From: Vibrio sp. RE86
GTDB taxonomy: Bacteria; Pseudomonadota; Gammaproteobacteria; Enterobacterales; Vibrionaceae
Direction: 5' to 3'
NCBI RefSeq assembly: GCF_013114545.1
Contig: NZ_VTXI01000004.1
Span: 62,001-126,000, forward strand
DNA length: 64,000 nucleotides
Shown here: positions 8,994-17,103 of the stretch, piece by piece
How positions within the stretch are numbered: position 1 is the stretch's first letter
Layout of the letters: the number at the start of each line of letters is the position of its first letter
The notes under the pieces: model-generated
Seen by the model: the letters and a program-made list of their open reading frames with translations, nothing else
Databases searched by the model: none
What the model was told of the DNA's origin: nothing
Translations under genes and position numbers: made by a program

Positions 8994-9008
8994 TTAGGTT
9001 AAACCTAA
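8994..9008. promoter_or_regulatory. LysR-type operator candidate
   Basis: Perfect 15-bp palindrome TTAGGTT-A-AACCTAA, fitting the T-N11-A rule of LysR sites. It lies in the 141-bp divergent region, 17 bp before the LysR gene start. Confidence 0.5.
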
Positions 9009-9025
9009 CAATAGATAAGTGCTGT

Positions 9026-9934
9026 ATGAAAGGAACCACCTATAGCCAACTGCAAGTGTTTCAGACCATTGTTCAAGAAGGCAGTATTCGCGCTGCGGCT
9101 AGAAAACTTGAGATGGCGGCGCCATCCGTGAGTCAGTCACTTAAGTTGTTAGAGAGTAATATCGGACTCACTCTGTTCAATAGAACCACCCGAAAGATTG
9201 AATTAACCGACGCGGGTCGATTGCTGCACGAGCGCACTGCCAAGGCGATGGATTCCCTCAGCTATGCATTGGAAAGTGTTCAAGAACTGACAGAAGAACC
9301 AAGTGGCAAGCTGCGCATTACTCTGCCAAAGTTTGTCTACAATACTTACTTCAAGCGCATTTTTGCCGATTTCTGTCGCCAATACCCTCAAATTGAGTTT
9401 GAGATTTCTATCTCAGATGCCTCTTTGGACATAGTGAAGGAAGGCATCGACCTAGGGATTCGATTCGGCAGTATTCTTGAGGAAGGTATGGTGGCCAAAA
9501 AGCTCACCGAGCCAATGCAAGAGGCATTGTTCGCATCCCCAGAATACCTGAAGCATTACGGTACACCGAGCGCGCTTGAAGATCTAAGCCAGCACAAACT
9601 GATCCAGTACCGCTTTATTACCTCCAACAAATACGCACAACTCAATTTGATCGAAGACGGTCAACAAATCCGTGTCGAAATACCCTACGGCCTTGTCGTC
9701 AATGATACCGATTTAATGGTTGATGCCGCTAAACAAGGGCTCGGTATTGGTCGCCTCGTCTTGCCATCTTTGAAAAAGGAACTGGAGAGTGGAGAACTAC
9801 TTCCCGTGCTTGAAAGTAAGTGGCCAACCTACCCCGGTCTTTACCTCTACTTCAGTCGCAACAGTCAGAAAGTAAAACGAGTACGCGTATTGATTGACTA
9901 TCTTGTTGATCATTTCGACCTTGATGAAAACTAG
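9026..9934 (+). CDS. LysR-family transcriptional regulator
   Basis: 302 residues, the normal length. The N-terminal winged helix-turn-helix reads EGSIRAAARKLEMAAPSVSQ, then LLESNIGLTLFNRTTRKIELT, the LysR signature. Residues about 90-295 form the effector-binding domain. The closest general resemblance is to the group that regulates quinone or aldehyde reductases from a divergent position. It probably controls the divergent oxidoreductase gene and itself through the 15-bp palindrome just upstream. The inducer is not deducible from sequence. Confidence 0.85.
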   Translation: MKGTTYSQLQVFQTIVQEGSIRAAARKLEMAAPSVSQSLKLLESNIGLTLFNRTTRKIELTDAGRLLHERTAKAMDSLSYALESVQELTEEPSGKLRITLPKFVYNTYFKRIFADFCRQYPQIEFEISISDASLDIVKEGIDLGIRFGSILEEGMVAKKLTEPMQEALFASPEYLKHYGTPSALEDLSQHKLIQYRFITSNKYAQLNLIEDGQQIRVEIPYGLVVNDTDLMVDAAKQGLGIGRLVLPSLKKELESGELLPVLESKWPTYPGLYLYFSRNSQKVKRVRVLIDYLVDHFDLDEN

Positions 9935-9965
9935 GTGTCACCAAGCTAGATAGATAGATGATTAG

Positions 9966-9998
9966 ATAAAAGAAGCCCCCGTGACTAACGGGGGCTCA
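9966..9998. terminator. Bidirectional terminator between lysR and the PTS EIIA gene
   Basis: Perfect 9-bp GC-rich stem AGCCCCCGT / ACGGGGGCT (9974-9982, 9988-9996). The T run is better on the minus strand, for the PTS operon. Confidence 0.75.
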
Positions 9999-10030
9999 AT
10001 ACTTTTCAGTAAGGGGGGAGGACTACTTTA

Positions 10031-10477
10031 TTAGTATTTCTTTAGAATCTCAGCAATCGCTGATTTGTTCTCTGCACTAATGATAGCGTCGATGTCATCA
10101 TCATTTTGAAACAGCTCAGACAAAGCAACAATCGTTTGAATATGGCTGTCTGAATCTAGCGCAGCCAAAGTGACAGAGAAAAACACATTGCCATTATCTT
10201 CTGACTCCAAATCCACACCATGTTTAAATACTGTGATTTGCAGAGATGCTTCATTTACACCGTCTTCAGGGCGAGCATGAGGCATCGCGATTTTCGGAGC
10301 CAGTACATAATATGCACCGATTTCTTTGTGTTTCTGCTTAATCGCCTTTAGGTAAGTCGCTTCCACTTTGCCCTGCTCGATAAGCTTTGAGCAAGTGATA
10401 TCAAGTGCGTTGTCTACCGTTAAGTTTTGTTCGTTTGAGATAACAATGTTATCGCCAATCAGATTCATAATGCTCAT
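10031..10477 (-). CDS. PTS EIIA component, fructose/mannitol/ascorbate type
   Basis: 148 residues from the ATG at 10477. The phosphorylated His lies in IAMPHARPEDG (residue 67). The domain is a single PTS EIIA type-2 unit, as in UlaC/SgaA. The start at 10477 was chosen because its ATGA overlaps the stop of the EIIC gene by four bases, a usual coupling; an in-frame ATG at 10489 adds four residues but has no spaced ribosome site. It passes phosphate from HPr to the EIIB encoded first in the operon. Confidence 0.85.
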   Translation of the reverse strand: MSIMNLIGDNIVISNEQNLTVDNALDITCSKLIEQGKVEATYLKAIKQKHKEIGAYYVLAPKIAMPHARPEDGVNEASLQITVFKHGVDLESEDNGNVFFSVTLAALDSDSHIQTIVALSELFQNDDDIDAIISAENKSAIAEILKKY

Positions 10478-11730
10478 GATACTAACCATCCTAGAATCAG
10501 GCCAACCACACCAAAGTCGAAGTCAGCGAATGTTGTTGCTTCAAGACCTAAGCCACCAAGAACAGGAAGAAGAAGCATTGGTAGGAACGAGATACACAGA
10601 CCTTGTGTGAACGAACCTAGAATCGCACCACGTAGACCACCGGTTGCGTTACCGTAAACACCTGCTGCACCGCCCACAAAGAAGTGAGGAACAACGCCTG
10701 CGACAATAATCGTCCAGTCAAACATGCCTTGAATACCCATCGCTACTAAACCTGCAGCAAACGATGATAGGAAGCCAATAAGTACCGCATTTGGCGCAAC
10801 TGGGAATACCATTGGGCAGTCTAGTGCTGGTTTTGCACCTGGTACTAGCTTGTCAGAGATACCTTTAAACGCTGGAACAATTTCTGCGATTAGCATCTTC
10901 ACGCCTTGCAGTACGATGTAAACACCACCCGCAAAAACCAAAGACTGCATGAAGGTAAAGACTACCCAGTTCTGACCTCCAGAAACCGTTTCAACAAACT
11001 CGCCACCCGCGATGATAGAAGCAAACATAAAGAAGATTGCCATGGTTGTCGCAACCGCAACGGGTGTGTCACGTAGGAACATTAGGCTCTTAGGTACATT
11101 GATGTCTTCCGTTGTTTTCGACGTATCACCAAACTTGCTACCGATGTAACCAGATACTAGGTAAGAGAACGTTGAGAAGTGACCCATTGCTAGCTGGTCA
11201 GTACCCATTACTTTCTCAGTATATTTCTGAGCAAGTGCAGGCATGATCACCATCAGAGAACCAACAATAACAGAACCCATTGCCACTAATACTGTGCCTT
11301 GAATACCCGCTGTAGATAGGATTACAGCGACTAGCATAGACATGAACATCGTGTGGTGACCCGTTAAGAAAATATATTTTAACGGAGTAAAACGAGCCAA
11401 AAGAATATTTACTACGAACGCAAAGAACATAATCAGTGCCATTTCGTAGCCAAATGCTTCTTGCGCTAATGCTACGATGGCTTCGTTATTTGGAATAACA
11501 CCGCTTACACCAAATGCTTCTGTAAATACTGTTGAAAAATGATTTAGGGCACCAACAAGTGCACCCGCACCGAAACCTAAAATTAGGAAACCCATTACGG
11601 TTTTAATCGTGCCTTTTAATATGGTTGAAATATCTGCTTTTTGTGCAATCAAACCTATAAAAGCAATTAAACCAACCATGATTGCTGGCTCTTTTAATAA
11701 GCCAAGCATGAACTCAAAGAAATTAGCCAT
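10474..11730 (-). CDS. PTS EIIC permease, ascorbate (UlaA/SgaT) family
   Basis: 418 residues, almost all membrane-spanning, with about eleven hydrophobic segments. GFLILGFGAG near the N-terminus, FLTGHHTMFMSM and VPHFFVGGAAGVYGNATGG near the C-terminus are characteristic of the UlaA family, which is unrelated to the Glc-type EIIC. It lies between its EIIB (gap 11 bases) and EIIA (4-base overlap). None of the classical L-ascorbate catabolic genes (lactonase, decarboxylase, epimerases) is nearby, so the substrate may be another acid sugar or pentitol. Confidence 0.88.
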   Translation of the reverse strand: MANFFEFMLGLLKEPAIMVGLIAFIGLIAQKADISTILKGTIKTVMGFLILGFGAGALVGALNHFSTVFTEAFGVSGVIPNNEAIVALAQEAFGYEMALIMFFAFVVNILLARFTPLKYIFLTGHHTMFMSMLVAVILSTAGIQGTVLVAMGSVIVGSLMVIMPALAQKYTEKVMGTDQLAMGHFSTFSYLVSGYIGSKFGDTSKTTEDINVPKSLMFLRDTPVAVATTMAIFFMFASIIAGGEFVETVSGGQNWVVFTFMQSLVFAGGVYIVLQGVKMLIAEIVPAFKGISDKLVPGAKPALDCPMVFPVAPNAVLIGFLSSFAAGLVAMGIQGMFDWTIIVAGVVPHFFVGGAAGVYGNATGGLRGAILGSFTQGLCISFLPMLLLPVLGGLGLEATTFADFDFGVVGLILGWLVS

Positions 11731-11741
11731 ATTCTACTTCC

Positions 11742-12011
11742 TTACATGAAAGTTTTTAATTGTTCTTCAATTGACGCTTTATCAAAAATATTTGCAAGGC
11801 TTACAATGTTTGTTTTACCCGCTTCTGAAAGTTGGTTTGCAACGTCTGTAGCAGCAACCCAGATATCAGCAGTGCTTGATGCTGCTGACGATAAATCTTC
11901 GTGGTCAACGTCTGCTTCTAGGCCAATTTTCTTTGCAACTTCTTTTACTGCCATTTCCATCATTAGTGATGTGCCAAGACCGTTACCACATACAACCATA
12001 ATCTTTTTCAT
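11742..12011 (-). CDS. PTS EIIB component, ascorbate/lactose type
   Basis: 89 residues. The phospho-Cys loop is VVCGNGLGTSLMM at the N-terminus (Cys8), the form seen in UlaB. It is the first gene of the three-gene PTS unit, so the unit's promoter must lie in the 280 bases upstream, where a CRP-like box is present. It takes phosphate from the EIIA and hands it to the sugar during transport through the EIIC. Confidence 0.88.
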   Translation of the reverse strand: MKKIMVVCGNGLGTSLMMEMAVKEVAKKIGLEADVDHEDLSSAASSTADIWVAATDVANQLSEAGKTNIVSLANIFDKASIEEQLKTFM

Positions 12012-12134
12012 AATACATTTCTCTGTAGGGTTTTAATCAGGAAACTCTGTTTGTTTCCGTTTATTTGTTGATTGGAATAATATCCAAATAACCCCAAAAC
12101 AGAATAGATCACCATCACAAAACCAAAATGACCT

Positions 12135-12150
12135 CGTGACGGAGATCACG
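12135..12150. promoter_or_regulatory. CRP site candidate upstream of the ascorbate-type PTS operon
   Basis: CGTGA-CGGAGA-TCACG holds the full GTGA-N6-TCAC core of CRP sites. It lies about 130 bp upstream of the EIIB start. Apart from this box I see nothing else in 12012-12291. Confidence 0.55.
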
Positions 12151-12291
12151 CATATAGAAGTTTAAAACACATAATTTATCACTAACACCTCGAAAGGAGT
12201 AGCGATAAAAAAGTATGTTTTGAATAAGTGTATAACAGGGAAGGATAAAGTGTGATCTGACGTTATGAATTCAGTCAAATAGTAATTTTTA

Positions 12292-12774
12292 TTATTTTCC
12301 GTAGTCGGTAAGCATTTTCTTCAAAAGACTATTAACGTCTTTAGTTTTCTTATTTCTTTTTGTTAGAGCACTTAAAGAGGTTGGCATTTCTGGCTTAGGA
12401 ACTTCAGTTTCGTCTTCAATTCTATCTCGTAGTTTTTGAACAGCAGGAAGTAACATACGAATTTCTTCACCCGCTTCATTTTCTAATACCACAATATTTT
12501 CAGACTCAACCTGCATGATGGTTAAAATCCCGTGTTTTAGCGATTCTACTTTTTCTCCGACCATAGAAGACTGCGGAGGAACAGAGCGATCTGGAACTTG
12601 CCCACTACGAAGTTTCGCTGCGGTAATTGCACGAATATTACCGGTATTTTCGAAGGCAACAATCACAGTATGAGTGTTGTAATATTCAATGACTTGAACG
12701 TAGCCATGTTTTTTTGTTTCAAATCGAGCACCTATTTGCATATCGTGTGGTGCTTCTTGTTTTTTAATTAACAT
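12292..12774 (-). CDS. Hypothetical protein with two SH3-like repeats
   Basis: 160 residues, not recognised as a named gene. Two copies of a roughly 45-residue unit are visible: residues 13-57 (GARFETKKHGYVQVIEYYN, then IVAFENTG and LRSGQVPD) and 68-112 (GEKVESLKHGILTIMQVES, then IVVLENEAG). The pattern of a KHG turn followed by strands and an F-x-x-TG turn recalls small beta-barrel domains found in phage and mobile-element proteins, often beside HNH nucleases. A basic, helical tail (NKKTKDVNSLLKKM) follows, which may bind nucleic acid. No signal peptide or membrane segment. It stands alone between the PTS operon and sohB, transcribed leftward. Confidence 0.7.
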   Translation of the reverse strand: MLIKKQEAPHDMQIGARFETKKHGYVQVIEYYNTHTVIVAFENTGNIRAITAAKLRSGQVPDRSVPPQSSMVGEKVESLKHGILTIMQVESENIVVLENEAGEEIRMLLPAVQKLRDRIEDETEVPKPEMPTSLSALTKRNKKTKDVNSLLKKMLTDYGK

Positions 12775-12920
12775 CCAGTGTACCTGGTACAGGTTGTACT
12801 ATCTGACATATCAGAAGTATATACCTAACAAAGCCTATTATAAACGACTGTTCTACTCACAGAACACGCAATTCAAATCACGAATACCTGAACACATCGA
12901 TATTATTTTCCAGTTCTTAT

Positions 12921-12947
12921 AAAAATGCCCACCAAGTGGTGGGCATT
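12921..12947 (-). terminator. Rho-independent terminator after sohB
   Basis: 10-bp stem AATGCCCACC / GGTGGGCATT (12924-12933, 12938-12947), with T residues following on the minus strand. Confidence 0.8.
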
Positions 12948-12968
12948 GAATCATGCAGTCATGATCAG

Positions 12969-14030
12969 TTACACAATCGGTCGTTGGCCGCGATCAATCA
13001 ACTTCATCAGAACACTGTCTGCCGCTTCTCCTGCAATACCTGCAAGTTTTGAAGTCAGCTTTTTCTTCTCAACGTAGTGAATCGCTAGAACCGTTTTCTC
13101 TTTACACGCTTCAACAACTAAGTCGTCCGAAGTTTTGATCTCATCAACTAAGCCTAGCTCATGCGCTTGAGTACCGAACCAGTGTTCACCCGTCGCAACC
13201 TTATCAAGTTCAAGCTCAGGGCGACGCTCACGGATGAAGTCTTTGAATAGGCCGTGTGTCTCTTCTAGCTCTTGCTTGAACTTGTCACGCGCCTTATCTG
13301 TATTTTCACCAAACATGGTCAAGGTACGTTTATACTCACCTGCTGTCAGCTGCTCATACTCAATATCGTACTTTTTCAGCACTTTGTTGAAGTTTGGTAG
13401 CTGGGCAATCACACCAATCGATCCAACAATCGCAAATGGCGCAGACACAATTTTATCGGCAATACATGCCATCATATAGCCACCACTTGCTGCCACTTTA
13501 TCGACAGAGATGGTCAGTGGAAGTTTCGCTGCTTTGATACGATCAAGCTGAGAAGATGCAAGGCCGTAACCATGAACCATGCCACCACCAGACTCTAAAC
13601 GTAACAAGACTTCATCGCCTTCACGAGCAACAGCAAGAATAGCCGTCACCTCTTCACGCAGTGACGCGACTTCTTTTGCATCAATGCTGCCTTTGAAATC
13701 TAGAACAAATAGGTGCGGTTCACGTTGGCTATCAAGATCGCCTTCTTTAGAGGCTTTCTTGATCTCTTTTTCGCGAGCTTTATTTTTCTCTTTCTGTTCT
13801 TTCTTTTCTGCTTTATCACGCGCTTTAATGAATGAATCATCGTGCAGATGATGCTCTAACTGCTCAACCGTCTGCTTGTGTTGCTCAGTAAGGTTGGTAA
13901 TTTCCAATTCACCTTTAGCTGCACCGCTTTTACCACCCGCTGCTTTAGCAATAATTAAAATCGCAATCACTGCGACCACGACAGTCACAATCTTGGCTAA
14001 AAACAGCCCGTAGTCCAACAAAAATTCCAA
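12969..14030 (-). CDS. sohB: SohB inner-membrane S49 peptidase
   Basis: 353 residues, as usual for SohB. One N-terminal membrane segment (residues 7-27) is followed by a charged, Lys/Glu-rich linker and the S49 (protease IV-like) domain. KVAASGGYMMA carries the nucleophile Ser, and AGEYKRTLTM the likely base Lys. RIDs such as LRLESGGGMVHGYG and SAPFAIVGSIGV are typical. It probably degrades membrane or leader peptides with its catalytic part in the periplasm. The start is a TTG (14028-14030) preceded by a GGGGAT ribosome site. Divergent from yciK, the same pairing as in E. coli. Confidence 0.92.
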   Translation of the reverse strand: MEFLLDYGLFLAKIVTVVVAVIAILIIAKAAGGKSGAAKGELEITNLTEQHKQTVEQLEHHLHDDSFIKARDKAEKKEQKEKNKAREKEIKKASKEGDLDSQREPHLFVLDFKGSIDAKEVASLREEVTAILAVAREGDEVLLRLESGGGMVHGYGLASSQLDRIKAAKLPLTISVDKVAASGGYMMACIADKIVSAPFAIVGSIGVIAQLPNFNKVLKKYDIEYEQLTAGEYKRTLTMFGENTDKARDKFKQELEETHGLFKDFIRERRPELELDKVATGEHWFGTQAHELGLVDEIKTSDDLVVEACKEKTVLAIHYVEKKKLTSKLAGIAGEAADSVLMKLIDRGQRPIV

Positions 14031-14117
14031 TGTGATATCCCCTAATGTGCGAATTAGTGTATTGTAACCGTCTTGTCACGAAGACTTAAAGTAGAACATC
14101 AAAAAAGGATACACATC

Positions 14118-14861
14118 GTGGATTATGCTGTTTCATCAGATGCCTTGAAAGGTAAAGTCATTCTGGTTACTGGCGCTGGTGCTGGTATTGGTAAGCAAGC
14201 CGCTCTCTCTTATGCCGAGCATGGTGCAACCGTGATTTTGCTTGGTCGTACAGTGAAAAAACTCGAACAAACCTACGACGAAATTGAAGCAGCGGGCTAC
14301 CCGCAACCGGCAATTATCCCGCTCGATATGAAAGGGGCAACCAAGCAGAACTATTTGGATATGGTTGACACTATCCAAGGTCAATTTGGTCGTCTTGATG
14401 GTGTACTACACAATGCAAGTTTGCTTGGCGTGATCAGCCCGTTTGACCAAATCGGTGAAGACACCTTTGATGACATCATGCAAGTTAACGTCAAAGCGCA
14501 ATTCTTGATGACACAAGCCGTCCTACCACTTCTACACAAGTCTGAAGATGCTCGTATCATTTTCACTTCTTCTACTGTGGGTCATAGTGGCCGTGCTTTT
14601 TGGGGCACCTACGCCATGTCTAAGTTTGCCACTGAAGGTATGATGCAGATCCTAGCGGATGAGCTAAGCGACACCACAATTCGTGTCAACGCGATTAACC
14701 CAGGTGCAACCCGTACAGGTATGCGCGCGAAAGCTTACCCTGCAGAAGATGCAGAGCTGCTAAAAACACCGCAAGATATCATGCCACTGTACCTTTACTT
14801 AATGGCGCCAGAAGGTCAAAGCGTCAATGGCGAATGTATTGACGCACAACCAAAAAAGTAA
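14118..14861 (+). CDS. yciK: YciK short-chain dehydrogenase/reductase
   Basis: 247 residues from a GTG at 14118. That start has AAGGA eight bases upstream, and the protein then begins at the position where YciK proteins begin; a longer ATG start at 14073 lacks such a site. The Rossmann motif TGAGAGIG, the LHNAS motif and the catalytic Ser with Y-x-x-x-K (SSTVGHSG, TYAMSKFA) are intact, so it should be an active NAD(P)-dependent oxidoreductase. The physiological substrate of YciK is not known. Adjacent to sohB as in enterobacteria. Confidence 0.9.
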   Translation: MDYAVSSDALKGKVILVTGAGAGIGKQAALSYAEHGATVILLGRTVKKLEQTYDEIEAAGYPQPAIIPLDMKGATKQNYLDMVDTIQGQFGRLDGVLHNASLLGVISPFDQIGEDTFDDIMQVNVKAQFLMTQAVLPLLHKSEDARIIFTSSTVGHSGRAFWGTYAMSKFATEGMMQILADELSDTTIRVNAINPGATRTGMRAKAYPAEDAELLKTPQDIMPLYLYLMAPEGQSVNGECIDAQPKK

Positions 14862-14896
14862 CGACTAAACACCTTACTTTTTAATTAAAAAATTCA

Positions 14897-14937
14897 ACGC
14901 CTTGCCCTCTTGAACAAAGAGTACAAGGCGTTTTTTT
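14897..14937 (+). terminator. Rho-independent terminator after yciK
   Basis: Stem ACGCCTTG / CAAGGCGT (14897-14904, 14924-14931) followed by seven T. It isolates yciK from the SOS cassette. Confidence 0.85.
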
Positions 14938-14983
14938 ATCCATTCAGCTTTCCGCCCTCTTGCCCATCAAGAATAACAATATA

Positions 14984-15003
14984 TACTGTATGTATATACA
15001 GGT
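14984..15003. promoter_or_regulatory. LexA (SOS) box upstream of imuA
   Basis: TACTGTATGTATATACAGGT contains CTG-N10-CAG with an alternating AT centre, close to the best gammaproteobacterial LexA sites. It ends nine bases before the imuA ATG, so LexA would cover the promoter or early transcribed region. Confidence 0.9.
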
Positions 15004-15011
15004 ATCTTGTT

Positions 15012-15689
15012 ATGTATGAATTAATCGAACATCTTAAACAGAAACAATGGCTTTGGTCTGGAGTACAAACTCAAGAACACCATGATCACTTCACCACCGG
15101 CTTTGATCTTCTTGATCAAAAGCTTGATGGTGGCTTTCCAAAACATGGCGTGGTTGAGCTACAAGGATCATCTGGCATCGGCGAATTGAGACTACTGCTG
15201 CCACATCTAAAAAACACCAGTCAGGAACGGCTCTCTGTCTTCATTCAGCCTCCAGGCTACTTGTGCGCTCAGCACCTAACCGATGCAGGGCTGGATAATA
15301 ATAAGATTCTATTGATACAACCTAATAACGCTAAAGAAGCCTTATGGGCCGCTGAGCAGTGCTTACGCAGCGGTGCGTGTAGCAATGTTCTACTTTGGCA
15401 TTCCGAACTGGAAGTCCACCAAGCAAGACGCCTTCAGGTGGCCAGTGAGCGAGGCAATGCTCTGCATTTTTTATTTAAGACCGAGCAAAAGTGTGTCTTC
15501 TCTTTACCTGTCAATCTAAGCATGACGCTGCTTCCTCACCCTTTGGGACTCGAAGTGACCATTACAAAACGCAAAGGGGGCTGGCCTCAGGGAAGCTTTA
15601 TTCTTGATATGAGTGCGACTTGGCCAAGCTTAACGCTAAAACCAGCGGCACACGTTGTGGTTCCTTTCCCTATCCGCCGACAAGGTTAA
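15012..15689 (+). CDS. imuA: ImuA, translesion-synthesis accessory protein (RecA-like)
   Basis: 225 residues from the ATG at 15012; upstream in-frame codons would overlap the LexA box and terminator and are unlikely to be used. The RecA/SulA-like fold is recognisable from TTGFDLLDQKLDGGFPKHGVVEL and the strand that follows. The Walker A position reads GSSGIGEL, with Glu where ATPases have Lys, so ATP binding is doubtful, as in other ImuA proteins. It is the first gene of the SOS mutagenesis cassette with imuB (two-base gap) and dnaE2. Confidence 0.9.
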   Translation: MYELIEHLKQKQWLWSGVQTQEHHDHFTTGFDLLDQKLDGGFPKHGVVELQGSSGIGELRLLLPHLKNTSQERLSVFIQPPGYLCAQHLTDAGLDNNKILLIQPNNAKEALWAAEQCLRSGACSNVLLWHSELEVHQARRLQVASERGNALHFLFKTEQKCVFSLPVNLSMTLLPHPLGLEVTITKRKGGWPQGSFILDMSATWPSLTLKPAAHVVVPFPIRRQG

Positions 15690-15691
15690 CG

Positions 15692-17092
15692 ATGCAGAGC
15701 TGGATCTATCTTCATTTCCCGACTCTGCAATTGGACGGTTTGTTTGCCGAGCAAAAGGATCTGCCTTTAGCGATCGTCGATTCCAAGCGTTTCAAGGTCG
15801 TACAACGTAACCTTGTCGCCCAAGAGCAAGGCATTGAGCTCGGTATGGGGCTTGGCAGTGCAAGTGCGCTTTGCCACCAACTCCAAGTTCACCCTTATGA
15901 TGAAAGTGTCGAGCAACAATCTCTGCTCAATATTGCTCAATGGCTCTATGTCGTAACCTCTGACATCTGCCTCTTTCCACCACAAGGTATTCTACTGAAA
16001 GTGACAGACATGCTATCGCTCTACGGAGGGCTAGAAGCCTACTGGCAGCGCGTATCTAATCACTTAAATACGCTAGGGTTTCAATACTACTACTCCATTG
16101 GTTTTTCCCCTTATTCCGCTATGTTGCTCGCGAAGTCCAATGCCAAACTGCTCTCGCTAGAAAAAGAGCACATTACCCAAGCCATTCAGAGCTTTCCGTT
16201 AATTGCGACGGAGCTTGAGCTCAAAAAAGTCGAACAGCTTCAGCGTGTGGGTATTCAGACACTGCAAGACTTGTTAGCCATTCCAATGCAAGAGGTAGCT
16301 CGACGTTTCGATATTGACTTAGTCAACTACATTGGTCGATTGATGGGGCAATTTAAACACCCTATCGACTTCTATCATCCGCCAGAATGTTTTGAGAGCT
16401 ACCAAGAACTTCTCTTTGATATTGAGAATATTCAATGGCTCGAAAAGCCTTTAAGTAAGTTGCTCCATAAATTGGAGCTGTTTCTGACTCTACGAAATCA
16501 AGTCGGTTATGAATTAGAACTCGTTCTCCACCAGCGAGATAAAGAGGACAGCTCCATCCAGTTTTATTCAGCCAGTGGTGACTACTTTGCCGACCGTTGG
16601 ATGGTTCTGTGCCAGTTATCTTTGGAATCCATCAAGCTAGAAGCGCCAGTGCAAGGGCTCACTCTACGCATGGTGCGCGGCGGTGAACTTGAGTCAACCA
16701 GCTCTGACCTATTCAACGGTATGCAAGGGGAGCAAACAGAGCTTGAATTGATCGGTATGCTCCAAGCGAAATTAGGCAAAGCACAAGTAAGAAAAGTCGC
16801 CCATAGTCATGATCCTCGCCCCGAAAAGGCCACGTTTTTGTGCGACCCAACCTTGCCTATTCCTAGAACAACCAGCGGGCATAAATTAAGGCCAAGTTTT
16901 ATGTTGCCCTACCCGGAACCATTAACCGATAAAGTCTCTTTAATCCAAGGCCCCGAACGGTTTGTGACGGGTTGGTGGGACGGTGACGACATGACTCGCG
17001 ACTACTTTATCGCTCAAAGCAACCAAGGTCGCTGGCTATGGGTTTTCCGTAATCAAGATAAGCAGTGGTTCGTCCACGGATTGTTTAGTTAG
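15692..17092 (+). CDS. imuB: ImuB, catalytically defective Y-family polymerase homologue
   Basis: 466 residues from the ATG at 15692, six bases after an AAGG. It resembles DinB-type Y-family polymerases in length and fold but lacks the active-site acids: the N-terminal motif reads YLHFPTLQLDGL instead of the usual D-x-D pattern, and the Ser-Ile-Asp-Glu motif is replaced by LLKVTDML. This fits ImuB, a hub that joins the beta clamp, ImuA and DnaE2 during error-prone repair. The longer ORF start at 15620 overlaps imuA and is not needed. Confidence 0.9.
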   Translation: MQSWIYLHFPTLQLDGLFAEQKDLPLAIVDSKRFKVVQRNLVAQEQGIELGMGLGSASALCHQLQVHPYDESVEQQSLLNIAQWLYVVTSDICLFPPQGILLKVTDMLSLYGGLEAYWQRVSNHLNTLGFQYYYSIGFSPYSAMLLAKSNAKLLSLEKEHITQAIQSFPLIATELELKKVEQLQRVGIQTLQDLLAIPMQEVARRFDIDLVNYIGRLMGQFKHPIDFYHPPECFESYQELLFDIENIQWLEKPLSKLLHKLELFLTLRNQVGYELELVLHQRDKEDSSIQFYSASGDYFADRWMVLCQLSLESIKLEAPVQGLTLRMVRGGELESTSSDLFNGMQGEQTELELIGMLQAKLGKAQVRKVAHSHDPRPEKATFLCDPTLPIPRTTSGHKLRPSFMLPYPEPLTDKVSLIQGPERFVTGWWDGDDMTRDYFIAQSNQGRWLWVFRNQDKQWFVHGLFS

Positions 17093-17103
17093 TTGGAGGC
17101 ACC

